Below, piece by piece: positions 35,067-47,000 of a stretch of 64,000 nt of DNA (positions within the stretch are counted from its first letter, which is position 1; each line of letters starts with the position of its first letter). The notes below the pieces were generated by a model. The model was not told the origin of the DNA. It searched no databases and was given only the letters and a program-made list of their open reading frames with translations. Location of the stretch: assembly GCF_963678635.1 (NCBI RefSeq), contig NC_087067.1, positions 38,783,682-38,847,681 of the forward strand, read 5' to 3'. The DNA is from Symsagittifera roscoffensis. Its lineage: Eukaryota; Xenacoelomorpha; Acoela; Convolutidae. A program made the position numbers and the translations under genes.

Positions 35067-38000
35067 ATGAACTTTCTGGTAGTTTCCTTTTCAAGAATCC
35101 TCCGTGTCAGCTGTAATTGTAAGAACTTAAGTGTTGGCACAAAATTACTCAAAAAACGTAACATTTGTTTAAATAAGCATAAAGACCGCTCTTCATTCCA
35201 GCATAACTTTTGTTTGAATCAATTTTCTAGCCGAACCTTTCTTGTGTCAAGGTCTGCTAATCGATCTAGAAAGAACTCTCAAGAAAGTTCAACACGAAAA
35301 TCAGGAGACCTTTCGCAACCAGGGAGCCAATCTCAACGTCTATCAGGAAACGCTTCCCAGTCTCAGGCCGGCAGTCAATCGCAAAGAGCCTCCGGCATCC
35401 CCTCAGCTTCGCAACCCGGAAGCCAGTCTAGGTCTAGATCAGGAAACCCTTCGGCATCTCAGCCAGGAAGTCAATCCCAAGGTCTATCAGGAGCCGGATC
35501 TCAATCTCAAGGAGGAAGTCAGTTCCAAACCGGGAACCCTTCAGCATCTCAGCCAGGAAGTCAATCGCGAGGTCTATCAGGAGCCGGATCTCAATCTCAA
35601 GGAGGAAGTCAGTTCCAAACCGGGAACCCTTCAGCATCTCAGCCAGGAAGTCAATCGCGAGGTCTATCAGGAGCCGCATCTCAATCAAAAGGAGGAAGTC
35701 AGTTTCAGTCAGGAAATCCATCGGCTGCACAACCCGGAAGTCAGTCGCGAGGTCTATCAGGAGCCGGATCTCAGTCAAAAGGAGGAAGTCAATTTCAGTC
35801 AGGAAACCCGTCGGCATCACAACCAGGAAGTCAATCTCGAGGTCTATCAGGAGCCGGATCCCAGTCAAAAGGAGGAAGTCAATTCCAGTCCGGAAACCCG
35901 TCGGCATCACAACCAGGAAGTCAATCTCGAGGTCTATCAGGAGCCGGATCTCAGTCTCAAGGAGGAAGTCGATTCCAGTCCGGTAATCCCTCTCAAGCAA
36001 ATCAATCCGGGAGTCCTTCTAAACTCCAGTCGGGAAACCCATCAGCGGCACAGTCCGGAAACCCTTCAGCAGGTCAATCAGGTAACCCTTCCGGCTTTCA
36101 GAACTCGGCTGCTAACGCCTCGACAGCTGGTGGGAAAAAGTGTTGCTCTAAGTGCAAACCAACGTGCAGTGGAGGCAAACGTCGCAACTCTTCAGGAAAT
36201 CGAAACTCGTCGGCTAATCGAAACGCGTCAGCTGATCGCAACAATTCACAGGATCCAACTGCGTCTCAAGACCAGAGAGGAAGTTCACAAAACCGACCGT
36301 CCGAAGAGCAGAGAGGAGAATCAGGCGACAACGGAGAGATGGCCAATCAGTTCCAGAAGAACTACCCAGCGGATGAGGATTTTCCAAACTTGGAAAAGCA
36401 TGACAATCACATGGCCAAAATACTTACTAAAGAGATGTATGCTAAGTTGAGAGACAAGACAACTCCCAGTGGATTCAGCCTCGACGCCGTCATTCAAACG
36501 GGTAATGACACTTCGCATTTTCAGACTCTTCTATGGCTACTTTTTAATAACGGGGTCAGACACACGTTCATTTACAGTTTAACGTTAATAAGACCATTAA
36601 CATAAGGCCAAAATTTTCGCACCAATGGTTTAAAAAGTTTGGAAAAAGCTTGGCGTTAAGGCGACTAAAATACCATGCTGAAATTCTCTTTTCCAGTTTC
36701 AAAAACCATTTTGAATATGCTTTTCAAAAAAGATTTAAGCCATGTTTTCGTAATGGGCTGAGCTATATAGTGCAGGACTAGTGCTTAATTATTTTTGCCT
36801 TGCATCAGGTGTGGACAACCCTGGCCATGAGCACATCATGACTGTGGGCTGTGTGGCGGGAGACGAGGAGAGCTATGAGGTGTTTGCGGAGCTTTTCGAC
36901 CCCATCATTGACGAAAGACATGGGGGCTTCAAACCAGGAGACAAACACAAGACAGACTTGGACTTCTCCAAGGTGTGTGCGAGCAGCTGGCGTTTTTCAA
37001 CCCCCACCACCTTTCAAACTTTTCATTTTTATAGTTGTTTTACGTGTTATCATGGCTAAACGCCGAATGTTACAATTTAAGCTATGAAGAACAAATCTAT
37101 TCAAAATAGTTAGTTTGTTCACCGTGTCAAATTTCATTGCATTATGACAATCATGAAGTAGTTTCTCAAAAGTGAAACTCTCAGGTGTGGGTAATAAAAA
37201 GTTGCAAGAGGCGAAGTTCGTTTCAGTTGCAAGAGGCGAAGTTTGACGAGAAGTACGTGCAGTCCAGCCGAGTGCGGACTGGTCGCTCCATCCGTGGAAT
37301 CTGTCTGCCACCACACTGCACCAGAGCCGAGAGACGCAAGGTCAAATACAAGCTTTAAGTATTTATAATTGTGGCAAATTGCAGTTTTGATTATGAAAAA
37401 AGAGGTGTCGTAGAATGATACGTACCACCCTTCTATGCCAGCGCCAATGCTTTTTATTCTGAGCTTGTCCGGAATAAGTGACTGGAAAAAAACTTTGAAG
37501 AAGCCAAGGCCTCAATTGGCTCTTTTCCGCACCATTTCCCTACAATTCGAACTTCTAATTTCAAGTTTGTTCTACGCTTTTTCTTGGCTAAATTCATGGG
37601 CTGTTTTTCTTTTCCCCCACCTGCGAATTTTTTCAAGCTAATTTTCTGTTCACAATGTTCGATTGTGACAAAATTATTGGCATGCAGACTAGTAAGGCCA
37701 CGAAAAAAAATCGTTCTTCATTCTTAACCTTGCAAAACAACACGCTACACCAAAAATTGATTTTTATGTGAGGCGGGGGAGGGGGGACTAAAAAGAGCCA
37801 ATGCTTGATGTTACGATGAAATGAAGAACAAATCTGTTAATTGAACATTGTTTAACTAAAAAAGTTACCCATTTGTCATTTTTAGATGTGGTCATATACT
37901 GGAGAAAAAAAATAAAGCAACTAAAGTGTTTAAAAGTTTATCAAATTGAGAATTAAAAAGAAAAATCACCAATTAAAAGCCAGTATGGCCTCCCCTATTT

Positions 38001-41000
38001 GCGATGCATAAAATCATTCTTGGCCACATAGATTTTATTTATAATTCAGCTTTCTCAACTTGGGTTAATTTTAATTTAAAAAAGTCTAGCAAAAATTGTT
38101 CTACAGATTCAAAATACATTTAAGGCCACCTATTTTTTTCTTTGAAATTCAAAAGTTGAAGATTTTCAAGAAAACAAGTCGGTTTATTTTCATTTTGCAT
38201 GCGTTCACCGCTCTTTTTGGCTCTTTTCCAGTTCCTCCTTTCAAAATACCGAGTTTTATGTTTGTTTTACGTGTTATTACGGCTAAATGCGTGATGTTAC
38301 GCTGTAAAGTATGAAGAGTATGGCCTCCCCTATTTGCGATGCATAAAATCATTCTTCGCCGCATAGATTTTATTATGTTTGTCATCACTTCGGGGTTGAA
38401 AGTGCTCCATGCCGCAATAATTTTTTGAACCAAAGAAACCCAAATTATGAGTTTTCGTTTTATGACATCCCACGCATACTCGATTGGATTTAGATCAGGG
38501 CTAGAAGACGGCCAGGGAAACACTGGAACAGCATTTGTCGCTAGAAGTTGCATTGTAAATAAGAGGGGCTGAGTGGTTTTTGGCATTATCTTGGTGAAAT
38601 GCGATAAGCTGATCCCGGTAGCTTGCTTAATTTCCACACCATATCATTAAACTTTCACTAGCTGTTCTATCGAATTGTCGAATGTTTTGAATCAAAATTC
38701 GGCAGTTTTTCCATCTGTAAATTAGACAACGCCTGTCTTAAGTTCAGTGAGAAGAGACACTCGTCGCTGAAAGTTCTTTTTTCCAATCACGATATCACAT
38801 GACAGAGCCCAAGCAAGACGCCTTTGACGATGTCTCTCCAAAATAATTGGGCCCGGAAACGGTCATCTACATCAAAGACCCACCGGAAGCAAAACTTTTG
38901 GGAGCTGTAACTCCAAATTGCCGAGCCGTTGTAGCAGCATTCAGAGAAGGAGCGGTATTGTGTTGTCTAATAACTCTCCGAGCTGATCTGACGTTCAATG
39001 CTTCAATGCATTTGGTCTTCCTGATCGCCTTGAGTCCTCAACTTGTCAGGGAGCTAGGTATCTCCGTGAAAGTCTTGAAATAGTAGAGGCAGAACATCAA
39101 AAAAACTTAGAAATTTCTCTAATTGAAAGGCCACAACGTAGCAACCAATTGTTTGTTTGCAATTTGAAATGGAAATTTGTGGCATTTTTGCATTTCTCAA
39201 TGTAATATTTATGTGAAAGTGTCACAATTTCATGCGTCTTGTGAAACTATTTCACTGCGTTCGGAAAACTCACTTAGAAAAATTTCAACTTGAATATAAA
39301 AATGTTTCGTTGCGTTACTTTCTTTCTCCAGTATATTGCTAAGATTAATGAACGTAGTGAGTACGCGCATATAGGTTTTGCTGATCTTTTTTTTTTTAGG
39401 AAAATGTGTTCACGCTCAATTTTGATTTTCGCGGTTTGACTTGTGCTTTCTTTCTAACTTCAGAGCATTTTTTTGATAAAAGGAGGGCAAACTCCACTAT
39501 TGAACAACAAAATTGTAAAAGGCACAAAAAACGTGATGGACTTCTAATTTCGAAATTGGAATTTAATTATTAGATTTTCCAGCGAAGAAAGTATTACGGC
39601 TGTTTTCCTGTTTCCCCCCTTTCAAAATACCGAGTTTTATGTTTGTTTTACGTGTTATTACGGCTAAATGCGTGATTTTATGCTGTAAAGTATGAAGAAC
39701 AAATCTGTTCATCATTGTCGATTTGTTCAACACGCCAAATTTCATTGCATTATGGCAACGTTAAATAAGCTTTTCAAAATTGAATTTGAAAGGGGGGAAC
39801 TGGAAAAGAGCCAGTATTACCTACTAATCCAGCTTTCTCAAATTGGGTTAATTTGAAAAGTATCCAGCAAAATTGGTTCTACAAATTCAAAATACACTTA
39901 AGGCCATCTATTTTTTTTTGAAATTCAAAAGTTGAAGATTTTAAAAAAAAACAAGTCAGTTTATCAACTTTTGTTTATACAAGTCAAAAAATCGAATATG
40001 AATGCTATGGAATATGAATTGCATTTAATTAACAGGTGGAGAAGATATCGACGGATGCGCTGGCTACCCTGGATGGTGAGTACAAGGGTCAGTACTACCC
40101 CCTGAGTGAGATGAGTGAAAAAGAGCAAGAAAAGCTGATCGAAGAACATCTCCTGTTCGACAAGCCAGTGTCCCCCCTCCTCAACTCCTCCAGAATGGCA
40201 CGCGACTGGCCAGATGCAAGAGGTACTTACTTGTTGTGATTTTTTGGGGCTTGAACAGGCGAGACGTGGTCCGCGACTTACGTCCTGACTTTAAAAATTG
40301 AACCAAAGTCATTAACGTCAAACGACCGATGTGCTTACGGTTTTTACAAAATTTTTCATTATTATAAGCGTTAGAGAGTTAGTTAAAGATGGTTCCTTTT
40401 GCCCCACCGGCAAATTTTTAAAAGAAGGTTTTTTTCACATTGACTGAATGAATGAATTAGCGTCTTATTTAAGACAACTTGGAAATTTATGCGCTTGGAA
40501 TGCTGTTTTTGTTGACATCGCCCAATGAAGTTAGACATGCAGACTACGGCCATGACAAACGTCTTAAATATAATCTACCTTGTAAAATCATCACTCGTTA
40601 CACCAAAAAATTGATGCTCCTGTGAGGTGGGGGAGGGGAGGAAAGATCCAATAGGCCATAGCAAACATTTTTGGTCTTCGTACTTTACCTTGCATGACGT
40701 CTCGTTAAACCATAAAAATGTCGTTAAGGTGGGGGAGGGGAAGAAAAAGCCTAGGGTTCTTTTTCCTTCCCCCACCTGCAAATTTTAATAAATCAAGTTT
40801 CTGTTCTCAATGTCAAATTGACATGCAGACTAATTAGGCCATGACAAACAAATCTGATCCTCATAATTAAATTCGTGAAACCAATCGTTAAACTATAAAA
40901 CCGAAGCTCATGTAAGGTGGGGGAAAAGGAAAGAGCCAAACCGAGCATAGAATCAGCACTTCTTCCAACAATTGCTTTTTGTTTCGCCCAACAAATTAAA

Positions 41001-44000
41001 CCCCCCATATTCGGAGTGTTTGAAATAAATTATTGGAAAAAACTCAAGCTTTTTTCCTTTTTCTTACCCATCAAGCTTTACAATTAATTTTTATCTTCAA
41101 ACTGTCCAATTGAAACAAATATTGGCATGTAGACTAAATAGGCAATGATAAAAATTGTGAGTCTTCATACTTAAGCTAGTACCCAGATTGAGGTGCTCAA
41201 TTTATGTTTCAATTTTCAAAGTGATAGACCGAACAAGAATGGTCGAGACAGGGTCGAGCACAAATGCAAAACATGTCTCGAGCACTGTCGAAATATACCT
41301 CGATCACGGTCGAAAAAAAAACATCGATGCTCTAATCATTTCATTCTCACAATAAACATCAAAAGATGTAACCAGAAAATCAAAAATTAAGACGTTAAAA
41401 TTTGATCACTCATGTTTGAAAGTCGAGCACGGTCGAAAAACTTCTTGCTTTGGTCGAGCCCGAACAAAACAAACCAAATTTTGTCCAAGACGGTCGTACC
41501 AAAAAGTGACCTAACATCTCGTGTCATACCTCGACTTGTGTACATACACTCAATACACTACAGCTTTGATGCGCGAGTTTGGGGGAGGGGGGGGGCAGAG
41601 AGCCAGAACACAAAGTATGAACAGGAACACCGTGATTATTCACTTCTTGAGTGTATTGATTTTGTCAAAATGGCATCCATGTTTAAAAAATTGGCATCCT
41701 CGCGTGAGTGTTTCTGTTTTAAATGAAAAACAGAATTTCATTTCTGCCTATTCTGTGTACAGTGCTACAGCTGATCACACAACGCAATTATTTGTGTCGT
41801 CAGCTGTCGAATAGCCAAATAGTCTTTTAAAAAATTCTACTTTGCCGGCTAGGAGAGCGTCAATTTAGGACTTGAAATCCAGGTTTTCAATTTTGATCAA
41901 AAATTTAGTTCGTTCTTTCGTTCTTCTAAGGTCTTTGCTGCAATCCAATGACACTGTGTAGGATTCTTCACATATGAAGCAATTATCCTGTACCTAATGA
42001 ATGTTATAATTCAGATCTGAAACAAAATTTTTCAAATCTACACTGCAAATGGGAATTGGAATGTGAAATGTTAGTATAATGCTTGAAAACAGGGGCGGAT
42101 CTAGGATTTTCTCGAGGGGGGGGGGGGGGGGGCGGATTTTCAAAAAGAAATCGAACATTTTGACGACCTTTTTTGACGACATTTTGACGACCCCTACTTT
42201 GGCAAAACTTTCTGCGCCGCAGGCAAATTTTAGAAAAAAAACTTAGTCAAAAAAGGCGTTTTTAGGCACTTTTTGGAAAATTTTGACCAAAAAATTGCGT
42301 TTTTTCGGCGCCACCCCCCTCGAAATTAGTAAATATTGGCGCCTAAGGCGCCTTTAGAAAAATTTTAGGGTCGGTCGGTGGATTTATTAAAAAATACCAA
42401 AGGGGGACCCTTTGGGTCGGCAGGTTGTCGAATCCCTGAAGGGAGGGGAAGCGTCCGCATCCCCCACCCCCCCCCCCCTAAATCCGCCCCTGCTTGAAAA
42501 GTTCGAAAATGTTTTAATTCAGATCAATTTTGTAACATTTATTTTTTTCATGGTTATATTAGATCTGAGAAAATTTATTTCAGATTTTAATTTCAGATCT
42601 GGATTTTTTTATCACATGTTTTTTTCTGATGTAAAAAAAATCAAATTATCTTGTTATTTTTTGCTCTTCTAGGTACTTTTGTACTTTATGAGTTTATCTG
42701 ATCCTAACGGGTACTTAGCTGAATCTCTAGTCTGAGACTGCTCAAACTTGTGTCCCAAAACATGAGATTACTTTCAGAATTGCATAGGAAACATAAATTT
42801 TAAACAGGGAAATTCGAATCATACCTGATTTTGGTCTTGTAAGTTGAAACATATGTTGAGCTCAGTCAAAACATAGATCAATCACAACCTCATTTTTTGG
42901 AACAATTTTTATTTAATTTTGTGTTAGAAATTGAACAAGAAGTCTGCTCAGAAAAGACCTCGGTTAGACAGTTCCAATCCGAAATTATCTTTTGAGAAGA
43001 CTTGCCTGCCTAAAATGTAAAAATTTCAGAAGAAACTGTTTAGTTGTTTGACATATAAAGGTTCCTGCAGCAAAAAAAATGAATTATAACCAAATTTTGT
43101 CTCAATACCAGTTTATAAATCAAAAGTTTCTGTCCAGATTTGCTAAGAAAAAAAGAAAATGGAAAAAAATTTCTTATAGTCAGTTTTTGAATCAAGGGTT
43201 TTTGCATGTTATTGAGTCTTATTCAATAAATTGTTTACGAGTAATTTCAAAAAAATCAACTGAAAAGCATACATTATATTTATTTGTCAGTAACTTTCTT
43301 CTTGTTATTCGATACTTGAGAAAGTCAAAACATTGATCGAGCACTGTCAAGTCATAGCCCTCTTTGTTCAAGAAGCCGATATTTAGGTCAAACATACCCA
43401 ATTTTGGTCAAAATCTAGGTCCATCACAATCAAAATATAGGTCTAATTGAATCCAATTTTTCAAATCTCGAAAGATTTTAATGAATTTGAGCAATATTAG
43501 AAGTTTTAACTTCAGCAAAAAAAACTGCCGAGAAAGAATCTTTCTCTAGTTGTGTAGTCAGCTGTCAACCAAATAGTCAACTAGCCTTTACAAATTCTAT
43601 TTTGCCGGCTCAGATAGCGTCAATTTGGGACTCGAAATCCAGGTTTTCATTTTCGATTTGAAATTTTCAGAAATTTTTTTCTTCTAAGGTTGTCGCTGCA
43701 ATCCCTTGACACAGTGTACGATTTTTCCCATATGGAGCAATTATCCTGTACCTAGTAAATGATATAATTCAGGTCTGAAATAAATTTTTTCAGCTCTACA
43801 CTTCAAATGTGAAATGGAATGTGAAATGTTAGTGTATAATGCTTCATTTACTTACGGATGGCTAAGCTAAAATCAGATCAATTTTCAGATATTTTTCAGA
43901 TATGAAATTTTGTTTGGCACATTTTTCATTCTGTGTTTTCATGTATTCTTGATATTTTTTCGTTATTCTTCGTAATTTTGTGCGTTATGACTTCAGCTAG

Positions 44001-47000
44001 CTACCTAAAGGTTTTTTTTAGCAAAATCTCTAATTGGAGACTTGTATCAATCTTACACCGCAAAATTGTTTAATTTGTTGAGATATAAGGGTTCCTGCAG
44101 CAAGACAAAATAAATAAAACCAAATTTTTCCCAAATATCAGTTTAAAGACCGACAGTTTTCACCAAGATTTGCTAAGTCTTGTTATAAAAACGAGTTCGT
44201 CATGATCTCAATTCAATCAATGGCTACACGGTATTACTCTGAAACCAAAAACAATTATGATTAACAAGAAATCAACAGTTCAGTTAAATTTTGATTACTT
44301 TCCTCCATGTTGATTACATTCATTCATCAGGATATATTCAGTTTTTCTAAGAAATTGGTAAACACAGTCTTCGGGAGAGGCTTGGTCATACAGTCTGCCA
44401 GCATCTCATGAGATCTACAATATTTGTTAGTAATTTCTCCAGATAACGCTTTCTCAAAGTAAAACGATGAGCAATATCTCGATATGTTTGGTACGATTTT
44501 GAAACTTTGGATTTTTCGCTGACCCGATTGCACCACGATTGTCTTCATAAATTTTGGTTGGCTCAGTTTGCTGAAAACCCAGCTCACTGAGTAACCATCT
44601 AAGTCAAATAGCTTCTTGAACACATTCCTTGAGCGCAACATACTCAGCTTCAGTTATTGAACGTGCAACACATCGCTGTTTATGCAATTTCCAGCTAACT
44701 CAACAATTCCCAATAAAGAAAACGAAACCGGAAGTGGAAATTCTATCATTGATATCATTTCTCCAGTTAGTGTCTGAAAACCCAGTAAGAATAACTTGCT
44801 TCTGTAATGAAGCTGAATAACACAACCCAGTAAAACAAGATCCACTCAAATGAGAACTCGTTTTAAAGCCCCCCAATTGATGCCCCTAACTCCAGCGACC
44901 TGGAACTTTTCTAACAAGAGGAACCGGACAAGAATACGATGTTCGCCAAATACCAACGTTCATCATCCACCTTTTGAATTGCAGAAAGATAATTCTAAAA
45001 AACTCTGTAAAACCCGGATGGGTGGAACCTGATCTAAACTATATTTTATGATTGGATAAATTAGATATTATACCACTGTAAAGTATTTAATATTAACCAG
45101 TCATGATCCATCTAACTAACAACCCACTTATTTGTAAGTGCTGAAATTACTTGTAATTTCAGCACCAGAGAGATTTGAATTTAACTTAGAAATTAGTTGT
45201 CTCTCCAAGAGAACTTCAGCAGCCGCAACAAACCAGTATACCCTAGATCTATTGAGCCTAGCAGAGACTAGTTAAACACCCTGAGACTAGAAAGTATAAG
45301 AGTAAGATTAGGATCGGTATTAGACTAAGAAGTTGCACGAATCTATCCGGCCGAAAATAAGATAGCGTGACGAGCAGACGGTGTACCCTATCCGAAATTA
45401 CTCTATGAGTTAACCACAAAGGACCTAACTCACAATGTTTAAACATAGTTTTCATAAAAAGGTCCGCAAAATTTTCCCAAAGAAAAAGTTTGAAATTTCA
45501 ACTTCAGCAGAATTGCCAACACATCCATCATCTAAATTGTCTTCATCAAAGATTTTTTTCTATCAATTTTTTTTGGAACATAAGTGGCAGATTTCATTGC
45601 TTTTTTAATTTCATCAACACAGGGCTAAAAAAATTGCGCTTCTAAATGAAGAGCCCAGATTGTGCTCTACGACCATTTAATTCAGCGTTTCATTTGCGTC
45701 ATTACGATTATTAATATATGTGTACTCTAAAACTGGGCAACAATTAATCACTTTTTGCATTAAGGTTACTGTTTTCATTTAGTCTCGAAGATCCTAAACG
45801 ATTCCTTCCTTCTACCGATGTTGACATGATAAAAGTGTTTAAAAATTTGCCGATTTTGTTTTTTTTACCCACGTTTAATGTTTAAGTTCAATCCAAACTT
45901 GTGCAACTTACATGTGCAAATTTTTAATCCTGATTTGAAAATAACAATTGAGGGCGAACACTCAAAAACTAGGTAGTTTGGCATGCCATCAAAAGGGTCA
46001 GATCTCATGCATTTAAGAAACTTTGTCCAGTCTTAAAAAAAACACTTTAAAAAATCGGATAATATACACACAAGATCTGTTGAGAGTTCAATTTGATAAG
46101 TATCCTGGCTTAGTTGAAACTTTTATTTCATCCTCAGCCTACCGACTTCGAAGTATCCTTGTTGGGAAAATAATCAAACTCTTTGCTGATGACTTCATAT
46201 CATCCTCGAATTGCTCATCCTTGGGTTGATTAAGTTAACTTATGAAAAACATAATAGTCCGATATGCTCTGTTGTTTTGTTGATTACTACTTTTGTTGCA
46301 AGAGTATTTCATTAAAAGATGTCAGTTGAGTGTGTATCAAAAACAAATCTGCGCTAAACTATAGGAATCGAAACCTTACCAACCTAATTAACTCGAGCGG
46401 CCCTCAAGGCGCAGGAGCATTGCTTTTGGCCCTCAAAACAAAAGTTAATTGCATCGTGTCATTGGTGAAGTGGTCAATCTTTCTGACTTTGATCCTGAAT
46501 ACTTTTTCGGATGTCTCAGTTTTATGGGTGTTCATTTGTTTAGGAATCTGGTACAACGAAAAGCGAGACTTCTTGGTGTGGGTGAACGAAGAAGACCATC
46601 TCAGGGTCATCTCTATGCAAGAGGGGGGAGACATGGGCTCTGTGTTCAAACGGTTCTGCGAGGGTCTGCAGAAGTTCGAGGGGGCCATCAAACGATCGGG
46701 GGAGGAGTTTATGCACAATGACCACTTGGGATATATCCTGACTTGTCCGAGTAATTTGGGCACTGGGTTGAGGGGAGGAGTGCACGTCAAGCTACCCAAT
46801 ATAGGCAAAGTTAGTAATCTGCTCGTCTGTTTTCTTAATGGCTCAAAATTTCGGCTCTTCTTTAAAGGCTGAACTCGAGCTAAGAGCTTAACACCTTCGA
46901 ACCTTCTGCCGCTAAATTGAAAGATATATGAAAAAAATGATTTAAATTTTGATTATTTTTTGGTTTTGGCGTTTTCGTTTTTAATTTTGCAAATTTAACT

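Noticed and set aside
35431..35990. CRISPR-like regularly spaced repeats
   Set aside because: Units are contiguous 90-bp coding repeats with no unique spacers, in a eukaryotic gene.
35434..36000. 188-codon minus-strand open frame rich in Leu/Asp/Ile
   Set aside because: Antisense shadow of the 90-bp coding repeats of the creatine kinase; same period and no independent features.
21098..44950. Nuclear genetic code with TGA read as Trp
   Set aside because: TGA falls at or near expected Trp positions in only two places, one of them in a dead element; all intact genes use TGG for Trp.
46404..46808. 134-codon minus-strand open frame
   Set aside because: Antisense to creatine kinase exon 5, which has unmistakable family motifs on the plus strand.
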